A DNA stretch of 12,559 nt from Alphaproteobacteria bacterium (GCA_015228695.1 JADGDA010000046.1:1-12559), one strand, 5' to 3'. Shown: positions 1 through 7,044, counted from the first letter of the stretch. The notes: generated by a model from the letters alone, not told the origin. Made by a program: numbers and translations.

Positions 1-461
1 TGATCGGCAAGAAGGGGCAGGATATCGAGGTGTTGCGCCGCGCCCTGCAAAAGATGACCGGCGGCGAGGTGCATCTGAACATCGTCGAGATCCGCAAGCC
101 GGAACTCGACGCCCAGTTGGTGGCGGAGAACATCGCGGTTCAGCTCGAACGCCGCGTGGCCTTCCGCCGGGCGATGAAGCGGGCGGTCCAGTCGGCCATG
201 CGCCTTGGCGCCCAGGGCATCCGCATCAACTGCGGCGGCCGTCTGGGCGGTGCGGAAATCGCGCGCACGGAATGGTATCGCGAGGGCCGGGTTCCGTTGC
301 ACACCCTGCGCGCCGACGTAGACTATGGGGTCGCGACGGCGAAGACGACTTTCGGGACGTGCGGCGTCAAGGTCTGGGTGTTCAAGGGCGAGATTCTCGC
401 CCACGACCCGATGGCGCAGGACAAGCGCATTATGGATCAACAGCAGCATGTTGGACGCTGA
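1..461 (+). CDS. rpsC: 30S ribosomal protein S3, 3' part (5' end outside window)
   Basis: The reading frame is open from the window edge and ends at TGA 459-461, giving the last 152 residues of S3. S3 sits on the head of the 30S subunit near the mRNA entry channel and helps unwind mRNA. The visible part begins inside the KH RNA-binding domain: its GxxG loop is the GKKG at the very start (codons from position 6). It continues through the C-terminal domain with RINCGGRLGGAEIART and the C-terminal GVKVWVFKGE segment, both typical of S3. The N-terminal third is missing only because the window starts there. It lies 23 bp upstream of rplP in the standard S10-cluster order. Identification is very secure. 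Confidence 0.98.
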   Translation, partial: IGKKGQDIEVLRRALQKMTGGEVHLNIVEIRKPELDAQLVAENIAVQLERRVAFRRAMKRAVQSAMRLGAQGIRINCGGRLGGAEIARTEWYREGRVPLHTLRADVDYGVATAKTTFGTCGVKVWVFKGEILAHDPMAQDKRIMDQQQHVGR

Positions 462-484
462 GGACGCAATGAGGGACATCAGCC

Positions 485-904
485 ATGCTTAGTCCGAAGC
501 GAACGAAGTTTCGCAAGCAGCACAAGGGCCGCATCCATGGCAACGCCAAAGGTGGGAGTTCCCTCAACTTCGGCGCCTATGGTCTGAAGGCGGTGGAGCC
601 GGATCGGGTGACCGCGCGGCAGATCGAGTCGGCGCGCCGCGCGATCACGCGCCAGATGAAGCGCCTGGGACGGGTCTGGATACGCATTTTCCCGGACGTC
701 CCGGTGACGGGAAAGCCGGCCGAGGTGCGCATGGGCAAGGGCAAGGGCTCGCCCGAGTTCTGGGCCTGCCGGGTCAAGCCGGGCCGGATCATGTTCGAGA
801 TCGACGGGGTGAACGAGGAGACGGCGCGGCGCGCCTTTGAACTGGCCGCGGCCAAGCTGCCGATCCGGACCAAGTTCGTGTCCCGTATGCCGGGGGAGGC
901 CTAA
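485..904 (+). CDS. rplP: 50S ribosomal protein L16
   Basis: This gene encodes 139 residues, close to the usual length of bacterial L16. L16 binds 23S rRNA near the A site and peptidyl transferase centre and is a late-assembly protein. The N-terminus MLSPKRTKFRKQHKGR is the family signature. The MGKGKGSPEFW loop near the middle, which reaches towards tRNA, and the C-terminal KLPIRTKFV are also typical. The ATG at 485 is supported by a GAGGGA Shine-Dalgarno sequence at 471-476 and by the conserved N-terminus. The stop TAA is followed by rpmC after only 3 bp, so the two are probably translationally coupled. Confidence 0.98.
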   Translation: MLSPKRTKFRKQHKGRIHGNAKGGSSLNFGAYGLKAVEPDRVTARQIESARRAITRQMKRLGRVWIRIFPDVPVTGKPAEVRMGKGKGSPEFWACRVKPGRIMFEIDGVNEETARRAFELAAAKLPIRTKFVSRMPGEA

Positions 905-907
905 GTC

Positions 908-1108
908 ATGGCGGCGACACAGGAATTGCGCGCGAAAAGCGATGATGAGCTGCGGGGCAGTCTTCTGGCTCTGAAGAAGGAGCAGTTCAATCTGCGTTTT
1001 CAGAAGGCCAGCGGCCAGTTGGAGAATACGGCCCGTGTCACCCAGGTTCGCCGCGAGATCGCGCGGATCAAGACCCTCATGGGCGCTCGCAAGCGCACGG
1101 CGTCGTAG
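908..1108 (+). CDS. rpmC: 50S ribosomal protein L29
   Basis: This encodes 66 residues, the normal size for L29, a small helical-hairpin protein beside the polypeptide exit tunnel of the 50S subunit that forms part of the docking site for SRP and trigger factor. The pattern ELRAKSDDELRGSLLALKKEQFNLRFQKASGQLENTARV, split here by the hairpin turn around residues 33-40, is the L29 signature, and RREIARIKTL closes the second helix. The stop codon TAG at 1106-1108 overlaps the AGGAG Shine-Dalgarno sequence of rpsQ, an arrangement expected for coupled translation. Confidence 0.97.
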   Translation: MAATQELRAKSDDELRGSLLALKKEQFNLRFQKASGQLENTARVTQVRREIARIKTLMGARKRTAS

Positions 1109-1120
1109 GAGCGTTGGATA

Positions 1121-1360
1121 ATGCCTAGGCGGATCATGCAAGGGGTGGTTGTCAGCGACAAGATGGACAAGACCGTTGTGGTCAGGGTCGAGCGTCGCGT
1201 CATGCACCCCATTTACAAGAAATTCATCCAGCGGTCGAAGAAGTACGCCGCCCACGATGAGGATAACCGGTGCAAGATCGGCGACGTTGTCCGCATCCGC
1301 GAGTGCCGCCCCATTTCCAAGAGAAAATCTTGGGAGGTGGTGGTGGAGCCCTCGGAATAG
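1121..1360 (+). CDS. rpsQ: 30S ribosomal protein S17
   Basis: This encodes 79 residues, the normal length of bacterial S17, an OB-fold primary 16S rRNA-binding protein of the 30S body. The motifs GVVVSDKMDKTVVVRVERR, HPIYKKFIQRSKKY, HDEDNRCKIGDVVRI and ECRPISKRKSW follow the family order. ATG 1121 is chosen over the later ATG at 1136 because the residues MPRRIMQG are standard in alphaproteobacterial S17 and AGGAG lies at 1107-1111. It closes what in Escherichia coli is the S10 operon. No promoter is visible in the 27 bp before rplN, so transcription probably continues. Confidence 0.98.
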   Translation: MPRRIMQGVVVSDKMDKTVVVRVERRVMHPIYKKFIQRSKKYAAHDEDNRCKIGDVVRIRECRPISKRKSWEVVVEPSE

Positions 1361-1387
1361 ACACGTCCTGGATAGGGAACACGTTAA

Positions 1388-1756
1388 ATGATCCAGATGC
1401 AAACCCACCTCGACGTGGCCGATAATTCCGGCGCTCGTCGGGTCATGTGCATCAAGGTGCTGGGCGGCTCCAAGCGCACCGTGGCGGGCGTCGGCGACAT
1501 CATCGTCGTCTCCATCAAGGAGGCGATTCCGCGTGGCCGCGTCAAGAAGGGCGATGTGCACCGGGCGGTGATCGTCCGCACAGCCAAGGAAATCCGCCGG
1601 CAGGACGGCAGCGCCATCCGGTTCGACCGGAACGCCGCCGTTCTGATCAACAAGCAGGGCGAGCCGATCGGCACGCGCATTTTCGGCCCGGTGGTCCGCG
1701 AGTTGCGCGCGAAGAAGTTCATGAAGATCATTTCGCTCGCGCCTGAGGTGCTGTGA
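1388..1756 (+). CDS. rplN: 50S ribosomal protein L14
   Basis: This encodes 122 residues, the exact usual length of L14, a beta-barrel protein at the 30S/50S interface and the site where the silencing factor RsfS binds. The start MIQMQTHLDVADNSGARRVMCI, with a break-free DNSGA motif, and the end FMKIISLAPEVL are diagnostic. The Shine-Dalgarno sequence AGGGAA lies at 1374-1379 ahead of ATG 1388. The stop TGA 1754-1756 shares its last A with the ATG of rplX (TGATG), so translation of the two is likely coupled. In E. coli this gene opens the spc operon; here no separate promoter is evident. Confidence 0.98.
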   Translation: MIQMQTHLDVADNSGARRVMCIKVLGGSKRTVAGVGDIIVVSIKEAIPRGRVKKGDVHRAVIVRTAKEIRRQDGSAIRFDRNAAVLINKQGEPIGTRIFGPVVRELRAKKFMKIISLAPEVL

Positions 1757-2076
1757 TGCCCAAGATGAAGATTAGAAAGGGCGACCGCGTGGTCGTGGTG
1801 ACCGGCAGGGACAAGGGCAAGCGCGGGGAAGTCCTGCGGGCCATGCCTTCCGAGAACCGGGTGATCGTTCAGGGGGTCAACATCGTCAAGCGTCACCAAC
1901 GCGCGACGCAGGTCCAGCAGGGCGGCATCATCGAAAAGGAAGCGCCGATCCAGGTTTCCAACGTCGCCCACATCGATCCGAAGACCGACCAGCCGACGCG
2001 GGTGGGCTATAAGATTCTCGACGACGGCCGCAAGGTGCGCTTCGCCAAGCGGTCCGGCGAGATCATCGATAGATAG
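1756..2076 (+). CDS. rplX: 50S ribosomal protein L24
   Basis: This encodes 106 residues of L24, which starts 50S assembly and sits beside the exit tunnel. The N-terminal KOW motif region reads KIRKGDRVVVVTGRDKGKRG, and NIVKRHQRATQ and KEAPIQVSNV follow as in the family. I place the start at ATG 1756, which overlaps the rplN stop by one base. A GTG at 1753 is in frame but would need a deeper overlap and adds one residue without support. The stop TAG at 2074-2076 runs into the AGAGGA Shine-Dalgarno sequence of rplE. Confidence 0.97.
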   Translation: MPKMKIRKGDRVVVVTGRDKGKRGEVLRAMPSENRVIVQGVNIVKRHQRATQVQQGGIIEKEAPIQVSNVAHIDPKTDQPTRVGYKILDDGRKVRFAKRSGEIIDR

Positions 2077-2086
2077 AGGAACCACC

Positions 2087-2638
2087 ATGGCACGCTTGCG
2101 TACTCATTATGACAAGGTCGTCAGGCCGGCGCTGGTGGAGAAGTTCCGCTACACCAACCCCATGGCCGTTCCGAAGATCGATAAGATCGTGCTCAACATG
2201 GGCATCGGCGAGGCGACCCAGGATTCGAAGAAGGTCGAGACGGCGGTTCTGGAGATGACGGCGATTGCCGGTCAGAAGCCGGTCGTGACCCACGCCCGGA
2301 AATCGATCGCGACGTTCAAGCTGCGCGAGGGAATGGCCATCGGCTGCAAGGTCACCCTGCGGCGGGAGCGGATGTACGAGTTCCTTGACCGGCTCATCAC
2401 CATTGCGTTGCCGCGGGTTCGCGATTTTCGCGGCATCGGCGGGAACGGGTTCGACGGGCGCGGCAACTTCACGATGGGCCTGAAGGAACAGATCGTGTTC
2501 CCGGAAATCGATTACGACAAGGTCGGGTCCATTCGCGGTATGGACATCACGATCTGCACCACGGCACGGACGGACGAGGAGGCCAAGGCCCTTCTCACCG
2601 CCTTTGAGATGCCGTTCCAGACGCGCACGGAGAATTGA
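2087..2638 (+). CDS. rplE: 50S ribosomal protein L5
   Basis: This encodes 183 residues, within the normal range of L5 (about 179-187), a 5S rRNA-binding protein of the central protuberance that contacts the P-site tRNA and the 30S head. Landmarks are the N-terminal LRTHYDKVVRPALVEKF, the KIVLNMGIGEA strand, the RKSIATFKLREGM region, and the C-terminal RDFRGIGGNGFDGRGNF and FPEIDYDKV motifs. ATG 2087 is preceded by AGAGGA. In E. coli, S8 represses the spc operon by binding mRNA at the rplX-rplE junction. The junction here is only 10 bp and I could not recognise an S8-binding helix. Confidence 0.98.
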   Translation: MARLRTHYDKVVRPALVEKFRYTNPMAVPKIDKIVLNMGIGEATQDSKKVETAVLEMTAIAGQKPVVTHARKSIATFKLREGMAIGCKVTLRRERMYEFLDRLITIALPRVRDFRGIGGNGFDGRGNFTMGLKEQIVFPEIDYDKVGSIRGMDITICTTARTDEEAKALLTAFEMPFQTRTEN

Positions 2639-2641
2639 TAC

Positions 2642-2947
2642 ATGGCTAAGGTCAGTTCCGTCGAACGCAACAAGAAGCGGATCCGGATGGCGAAGAACAG
2701 CAAGGGCAAGCGCGGTCGTCTGAAGGCCGCGATCATGAATCGGGACAGTTCGCCGGAGGAGCGGTTCGAGGCCGTCCTCAAGCTCGCGGAACTGCCCCGC
2801 AATTCCGCCCAGGTCAGGGTGCGCAACCGTTGCGAAATCACCGGACGTTCGCGCAGCGTCTACCGCAAGTTCAGGCTCGCCCGCATCATGCTGCGCGATC
2901 TGGCCTCCAGTGGCCAGATCCCCGGCATGGTGAAGTCGAGCTGGTAA
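2642..2947 (+). CDS. rpsN: 30S ribosomal protein S14, zinc-independent form
   Basis: This encodes 101 residues of S14, a late-binding protein of the 30S head. It is the long, cysteine-poor form: the zinc-binding CxxC pairs of the short 61-residue form are absent, and only a single Cys occurs in the conserved RNRCEITGRSRSVYRKF segment near residue 65. The C-terminal GQIPGMVKSSW is the family signature. The start lies 3 bp after the rplE stop. The zinc-free form means this gene is unlikely to belong to a zinc-starvation paralogue pair, which would normally be located elsewhere. Confidence 0.97.
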   Translation: MAKVSSVERNKKRIRMAKNSKGKRGRLKAAIMNRDSSPEERFEAVLKLAELPRNSAQVRVRNRCEITGRSRSVYRKFRLARIMLRDLASSGQIPGMVKSSW

Positions 2948-2959
2948 GGGGGATCGGCC

Positions 2960-3358
2960 ATGTCATTCACTGATCCTTTGGGCGATATGCTCACCCGGAT
3001 CCGCAACGGCCAGCGGGCGCGCAAGACCAGCGTCCAGTCGCCGGCCTCGCGGCTGCGCCAGAACGTTCTCGAAGTGCTGAAACGCGAGGGGTACATCCGC
3101 GGCTACGAGCGGACCAGCCAGGAGGGCGGGTTCGACGAGCTGCGCATCGATCTCAAGTACGCCGAGGGGCAGCCGGTCATCCGGGAAATTCATCGGGTGT
3201 CGACGCCCGGACGGCGTGTGTATTCCAAGGTTGGGGACCTGCCGAAGATCTACAACGGGCTGGGCATCAGCATACTGTCCACGCCGCAAGGGGTGATGTC
3301 GGACCACGAGGCCCGTCAGGCCAATGTGGGCGGCGAAATCCTTTGCAAGGTGTTCTAG
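2960..3358 (+). CDS. rpsH: 30S ribosomal protein S8
   Basis: This encodes 132 residues, the usual length for S8, a primary 16S rRNA-binding protein that nucleates the central domain and in E. coli also represses its own operon. The N-terminal helix reads SFTDPLGDMLTRIRNGQRA. The C-terminal RNA-binding half has VSTPGRRVY, LPKIYNGLGISILSTPQGVM and the end GGEILCKVF; the STPQG turn is the conserved rRNA contact. ATG 2960 follows a GGGGAT Shine-Dalgarno stretch. The gene is separated from rplF by 10 bp. Confidence 0.98.
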   Translation: MSFTDPLGDMLTRIRNGQRARKTSVQSPASRLRQNVLEVLKREGYIRGYERTSQEGGFDELRIDLKYAEGQPVIREIHRVSTPGRRVYSKVGDLPKIYNGLGISILSTPQGVMSDHEARQANVGGEILCKVF

Positions 3359-3368
3359 GGAGGGCACA

Positions 3369-3902
3369 ATGTCACGAGTTGGTAAATACCCGGTGACGGT
3401 GCCGAACGGGGTCACGGTCACGATCGCCGACGGCCTTTTGACCGTGAAGGGCAAGATGGGGGCGCTGACCCTGCCGCTGCGCGACGAGGTGGAAGCCTCG
3501 ATCGACGGCGATAAGGTCTGGGTCAAGCCCCGGAGCGAGACCAAGTTCGCCCGCTCCATGTGGGGGACGACGCGCGCCAATATCCGCAACATGGTGGTGG
3601 GTGTCGGGGACGGTTTCAGCCGGAAGCTCGATCTGGTCGGCGTGGGTTACAAGGCGGCGGTTCAGGGGGCGAATCTCAACTTGGCCCTTGGTTACTCGCA
3701 CGACGTGATCTATCCGATTCCGAGCGACGTGCAGATCAAGTGCGAGTCGCCGACCTCGATCACGCTTTCGGGCGCGTCGAAGCAGCGCGTCGGCCAGGTG
3801 GCCTCCGAGATCCGTTCGTTCCGCAGCCCCGAACCCTACAAGGGCAAGGGCGTCAAGTACGCGGATGAGCGGATTCTTCGCAAGGAAGGCAAGAAGAAGT
3901 AA
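3369..3902 (+). CDS. rplF: 50S ribosomal protein L6
   Basis: This encodes 177 residues, the standard length of L6, which binds 23S rRNA near the sarcin-ricin loop and the base of the L7/L12 stalk. The start MSRVGKYPVTVPNGV is conserved and is preceded by AGGGAGGG at 3357-3364. A GTG at 3324 is in frame but would overlap rpsH by 35 bp and add 15 non-conserved residues, so I reject it. Two L6 domains follow in order; the second ends with the PEPYKGKGVKY signature and the lysine-rich tail RKEGKKK. Confidence 0.98.
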   Translation: MSRVGKYPVTVPNGVTVTIADGLLTVKGKMGALTLPLRDEVEASIDGDKVWVKPRSETKFARSMWGTTRANIRNMVVGVGDGFSRKLDLVGVGYKAAVQGANLNLALGYSHDVIYPIPSDVQIKCESPTSITLSGASKQRVGQVASEIRSFRSPEPYKGKGVKYADERILRKEGKKK

Positions 3903-3913
3903 AAGGTGGAGCC

Positions 3914-4276
3914 ATGAGGACGCCGAAGGATATTCACACCCGCCGGAAGGCCCGCACGCGGTGGAAGCTTCGCAAGAAGGGTGCCGGACGACTCCGCCTT
4001 TCCGTGAATCGCTCGGGGCGGCACATCTATGCGCAGGTGATCGACGATTCGGTCGGGCATACCCTGGCCGCCGCCTCGACCCTGGACAAGGACGTCAGGG
4101 GCCGTCTCAAAACCGGCGCCGACAGGGCGGCCGCCGCCGAGGTGGGGAAGTTGCTCGCCGAACGGGCCGTCGCGGCCGGGATCAAGGAGGTGGTGTTCGA
4201 CCGGGGGGGCTATATGTTCCACGGTCGGATCAAGGCGCTCGCCGACGCCGCGCGCGAAGCCGGCTTGGCATTCTAA
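3914..4276 (+). CDS. rplR: 50S ribosomal protein L18
   Basis: This encodes 120 residues, the normal length for L18, a 5S rRNA-binding protein that attaches 5S RNA to the central protuberance. The basic N-terminus RRKARTRWKLRKKGAGRLRL is followed by the fold core RLSVNRSGRHIYAQVIDD, the helix around LAERAVAAGIKEVVFDRGGY, and the C-terminus HGRIKALADAAREAGLAF, which is nearly invariant in the family. AGGTGGAG precedes ATG 3914. Confidence 0.98.
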   Translation: MRTPKDIHTRRKARTRWKLRKKGAGRLRLSVNRSGRHIYAQVIDDSVGHTLAAASTLDKDVRGRLKTGADRAAAAEVGKLLAERAVAAGIKEVVFDRGGYMFHGRIKALADAAREAGLAF

Positions 4277-4289
4277 AGGGATTTGACGC

Positions 4290-4910
4290 ATGGCACGGAC
4301 ACCCACCAGCGAGAAGCCGCAGCGCGGAGAACGTGGAGAGCGTGGAGAGCGCGGCCGCGATCGCGGGGAGCGCGGAGAGCGCGAGCGTGATGACGAGTTC
4401 GTGGACAAACTGGTCCACATCAACCGCGTCGCGAAAGTGGTCAAGGGCGGCAGGCGGTTTTCCTTCGCCGCTCTGGTCGTGGTCGGCGATGCGAAGGGCC
4501 GGGTTGGCTTCGGCTCCGGCAAGGCGCGCGAGGTTCCGGAGGCCATCCGCAAGGCCACGGACCAGGCGAAGCGCGAGATGATCCGGGTTCCCCTGCGCGA
4601 GGGGCGGACGCTGCACCATGACGTGCGCGGTCACTTCGGGGCGGGGCGGGTCGTGCTCCGTTCGGCGACGCCGGGTACCGGCATCATCGCCGGCGGTCCG
4701 ATGCGCGCCGTGTTCGAGACCATGGGCGTGCAGGACGTGGTGGCGAAGTGCATCGGGACCACCAACCCGCACAACATGATCAAGGCGACCTTTGATGCGC
4801 TGCAACTGCTGATGTCGCCCAGGGCCGTCGCCGCCAAGCGGGGAAAGAAGGTCGGCGAGATCATTGGCCGTCGTGATGGCGCCGCCGCTGCGGCTGCGAC
4901 TCGGGAGTAG
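4290..4910 (+). CDS. rpsE: 30S ribosomal protein S5 with RGE-repeat N-terminal extension
   Basis: This encodes 206 residues, about 40 more than E. coli S5 (167). S5 sits on the 30S shoulder near the mRNA entry channel and affects decoding accuracy. The extra length is at the N-terminus, where residues 12-34 form RGE/RGR/RDR repeats rich in Arg, Gly and Glu. Family residues start at about 37: FVDKLVHINRVAKVVKGGRRF is the S5 double-stranded RNA-binding fold, then GDAKGRVGFGSGKAREVPEAI, then the C-terminal domain with GTGIIAGGPMRAVFE and GTTNPHNMIKATFDAL. The C-terminus ends in an Ala-rich tail. Charged N-terminal extensions of S5 are common in alphaproteobacteria; the regularity of this one is noted separately. 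Confidence 0.98.
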   Translation: MARTPTSEKPQRGERGERGERGRDRGERGERERDDEFVDKLVHINRVAKVVKGGRRFSFAALVVVGDAKGRVGFGSGKAREVPEAIRKATDQAKREMIRVPLREGRTLHHDVRGHFGAGRVVLRSATPGTGIIAGGPMRAVFETMGVQDVVAKCIGTTNPHNMIKATFDALQLLMSPRAVAAKRGKKVGEIIGRRDGAAAAAATRE

Positions 4911-4916
4911 GGACAG

Positions 4917-5108
4917 ATGGCGAGCGGAAAGACCGTCAAGGTGACCCAGGTCCACAGCGGCCTGGGACGCAAGAAGGATCAGCGGGCGACGCTGGTCGGG
5001 CTGGGGCTCAACAAGATCGGGCGGACCCGCGAGCTTGAGGATACGCCCTCGGTGCGGGGGATGATCGCGAAGGTCGCCCATCTGGTGACTGTCGAATCGG
5101 GGACGTGA
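4917..5108 (+). CDS. rpmD: 50S ribosomal protein L30
   Basis: This encodes 63 residues, the usual size of L30, a small 50S protein with a ferredoxin-like fold. The sequence KTVKVTQVHSGLGRKKDQRATLVGLGLNKIG, here spanning two beta strands and the first helix, and the end VRGMIAKVAHLVTVE are the family pattern. It follows the rpsE stop by 6 bp with AGGGAC as Shine-Dalgarno. It is followed by an unusually long gap of about 50 bp that contains a perfect hairpin. Confidence 0.97.
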   Translation: MASGKTVKVTQVHSGLGRKKDQRATLVGLGLNKIGRTRELEDTPSVRGMIAKVAHLVTVESGT

Positions 5109-5114
5109 CGCCTT

Positions 5115-5131
5115 TCGCCCGGACCGGGCGA
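5115..5131 (+). other. Perfect inverted repeat in the rpmD-rplO gap
   Basis: TCGCCCGG (5115-5122) and CCGGGCGA (5124-5131) are exact reverse complements around a single A. In RNA this would give a GC-rich hairpin with a stem of about six pairs and a GGACC loop. No T-run follows, so it is not an intrinsic terminator in either direction. It may protect or punctuate the mRNA, or bind a protein. The structure is seen directly; a role is only inferred. Confidence 0.6.
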
Positions 5132-5159
5132 GCGGCTGGGGCGATGGAAAGGTCGAGTG

Positions 5160-5651
5160 ATGAAGCTGAACGAGATTCGTGACAACGGTGGCGCGCGCAA
5201 GCCGCGCATGCGCATCGGCCGTGGCATCGGCTCGGGAAAGGGCAAGACCGGCGGTCGGGGCGTCAAGGGGCAGACCTCGCGCACCGGCGTGTCGATCAAC
5301 GGGTTCGAGGGCGGGCAGATGCCCATCTACCGCCGTCTGCCAAAGCGTGGCTTCACCAACATTTTCCGTCGCGAGTTCGTGGTGGTGAACCTGGGGCGGT
5401 TGCAGCAGGCGGTGGACGCGGGCAAGATCGACCCGAAGGAAAAGGTGACGCTTGAGACTTTGGTCAAGAGCGGGATCATCGGGAATCCCCGTGACGGCGT
5501 GCGCCTTCTGGCCAAGGGTGAGTTGAAGGCCAAACTCGTCATCGAGGTGGCCGGGGCCTCCCAGGCGGCGGTTGACGCCGTGGCGAAGACGGGCGGCCAG
5601 GTCATCGTCATTCAGCCGAAGGCCGTGGCAGACGCCGCCGCCGCCGTCTGA
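5160..5651 (+). CDS. rplO: 50S ribosomal protein L15
   Basis: This encodes 163 residues, slightly longer than E. coli L15 (144) but usual for alphaproteobacteria. L15 bridges several 23S rRNA domains through a long basic N-terminal extension. That extension is seen as MKLNEIRDNGGARKPRMRIG and the glycine-rich GRGIGSGKGKTGGRGVKGQ; GFEGGQMPIYRRLPKRGF is the family signature. The C-terminal globular domain runs to VIVIQPKAVADAAAAV. ATG 5160 is preferred over an adjacent in-frame GTG at 5157 because MKLNEI is the conserved N-terminus. GGAAAGG lies upstream. Confidence 0.97.
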   Translation: MKLNEIRDNGGARKPRMRIGRGIGSGKGKTGGRGVKGQTSRTGVSINGFEGGQMPIYRRLPKRGFTNIFRREFVVVNLGRLQQAVDAGKIDPKEKVTLETLVKSGIIGNPRDGVRLLAKGELKAKLVIEVAGASQAAVDAVAKTGGQVIVIQPKAVADAAAAV

Positions 5652-5689
5652 GGAAAAGTCCTCTATAGGGAAAGTCCTCTAAGGGAAAG
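5652..5689 (+). repeat. Imperfect tandem repeat with 16-bp period between rplO and secY
   Basis: The 11-base sequence AAAGTCCTCTA occurs exactly at 5655-5665 and again at 5671-5681, each time followed by a purine-rich GGGAAA-type segment, with a third truncated copy (GGGAAAGACC) at 5683-5692. The repeat fills most of the 49-bp gap ahead of secY. It looks like a local duplication of a ribosome-binding region. The repeat is directly visible; any role in secY translation is inference. Confidence 0.8.
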
Positions 5690-5700
5690 ACCAGGGGCCA

Positions 5701-7044
5701 ATGGCATCCGCCGCCGAGCAGCTTGCATCCAATATCAATTTCGGCGTCTTTGCCAAGGCGACGGAACTCAAGAAGCGGATTTGGTTCACGCTTGCGGCGC
5801 TGGTGGTCTACCGGCTCGGGACCTACATCCCTCTTCCCGGCATCGATCCCCGCGTCCTCAAGGATGTCTTCAGCCAGAACGCGGGCGGCATCATGGGCAT
5901 GTTCGACATGTTCGCGGGCGGCGCGCTGTCGCGCATGACGATTTTCGCCCTCAACATCATGCCCTACATTTCCGCGTCGATCATTCTACAGTTGATGACG
6001 ACCGTCTCCCCGTCCATGGAGGCCCTGAAAAAAGAAGGGGACGCCGGGCGGAAAAAGATCAACCAGTACACCCGCTATCTGACCGTGGCGATCGCGACCT
6101 TGCAGGCGTATGGAATCGGGGCGGGGCTGGAGGGAATGACGTCGAGCGCGGGTTCGGCGGTGCTGGACCCTGGACTGTTCTTCCGGTTCACCACGGTGAT
6201 CACCCTGGTGGGCGGCACCATGTTTCTGATGTGGCTGGGGGAGCAGATCACCGCGCGAGGGATCGGCAACGGGATTTCCCTGATCATCTTTGCCGGGATT
6301 GTCGCCAATCTTCCCCAGGCCCTGGTGGGAACGCTTGATCTCGGCCGCACCGGGGCGCTGTCGGCCCTGGCGATCGTCGCCCTGCTGGTGATGGCCGTCG
6401 CCGTGGTCACGGTGATCGTGTTCGTGGAGCGGGCGCAGCGGCGGATCCTGATCCAGTATCCGAAACGTCAGCAGGGGAACAAGATCTACGGGGGGGAGAG
6501 CAGCCATTTGCCCCTCAAGGTCAATACCTCCGGCGTGATTCCGCCGATTTTCGCCAGTTCCATCCTGCTGCTGCCGATGACGGCGGCAAGCTTTTCCGCG
6601 GGCAACGGCCCGGAATGGCTGACGACGGTCACGGCGATCCTGGGGCATGGGCAACCGGCCTATCTGGCCCTGTATGCGGCGCTGATCGGGTTTTTTGCCT
6701 TCTTCTACACGGCGGTCGTGTTCAATCCGGTGGAGACCGCCGACAATCTGAAGAAATACGGCGGTTTCGTTCCGGGTATCCGCCCCGGCAAGAACACCTC
6801 GGATTATCTTGACTATGTGCTGACGCGGCTGACCGTGCTGGGCGCCCTGTATCTGATCGTTCTCAGCGTTCTTCCCGAACTGCTGATCGCCCGGATGTCC
6901 GTGCCGTTCTACTTCGGCGGCACCAGCCTGCTCATTGTCGTGACGGTGACCATGGATACGGTGGCTCAGATTCAGTCGCACCTTCTGGCGCACCAGTACG
7001 AGGGACTGATCAAGAAGGCCAAACTAAGGGGGAAACGGGGATGA
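5701..7044 (+). CDS. secY: Protein translocase channel subunit SecY
   Basis: This encodes 447 residues, close to E. coli SecY (443). SecY is the ten-helix inner-membrane channel that, with SecE and SecG, exports unfolded proteins and inserts membrane proteins with SecA or ribosomes. A cytoplasmic N-terminus with ELKKRIWFTLAALVVYRLGTYIPLPG leads into TM1. The plug and TM2 region follow (GMFDMFAGGALSRMTIFALNIMPYISASII). The large cytoplasmic loop before TM7 has IPPIFASSILLLP following GVIP, and the TM8-9 loop has the PVETADNLKKYGGFVPGIRPG signature. The C-terminal tail is basic (LIKKAKLRGKRG). ATG 5701 has AGGGG at 5694-5697. The stop overlaps the adk start as ATGA. Confidence 0.98.
   Translation: MASAAEQLASNINFGVFAKATELKKRIWFTLAALVVYRLGTYIPLPGIDPRVLKDVFSQNAGGIMGMFDMFAGGALSRMTIFALNIMPYISASIILQLMTTVSPSMEALKKEGDAGRKKINQYTRYLTVAIATLQAYGIGAGLEGMTSSAGSAVLDPGLFFRFTTVITLVGGTMFLMWLGEQITARGIGNGISLIIFAGIVANLPQALVGTLDLGRTGALSALAIVALLVMAVAVVTVIVFVERAQRRILIQYPKRQQGNKIYGGESSHLPLKVNTSGVIPPIFASSILLLPMTAASFSAGNGPEWLTTVTAILGHGQPAYLALYAALIGFFAFFYTAVVFNPVETADNLKKYGGFVPGIRPGKNTSDYLDYVLTRLTVLGALYLIVLSVLPELLIARMSVPFYFGGTSLLIVVTVTMDTVAQIQSHLLAHQYEGLIKKAKLRGKRG

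Noticed and set aside
479..1561. A 360-codon open frame on the - strand across rplP-rplN.
   Set aside because: It is antisense to four certain ribosomal protein genes and has no family features; it is a by-product of high GC content.
5986..6993. A 335-codon - strand frame inside secY.
   Set aside because: The translation is rich in Arg, Gln, His and Gly as expected for the complement of a membrane protein gene, and secY is certain.
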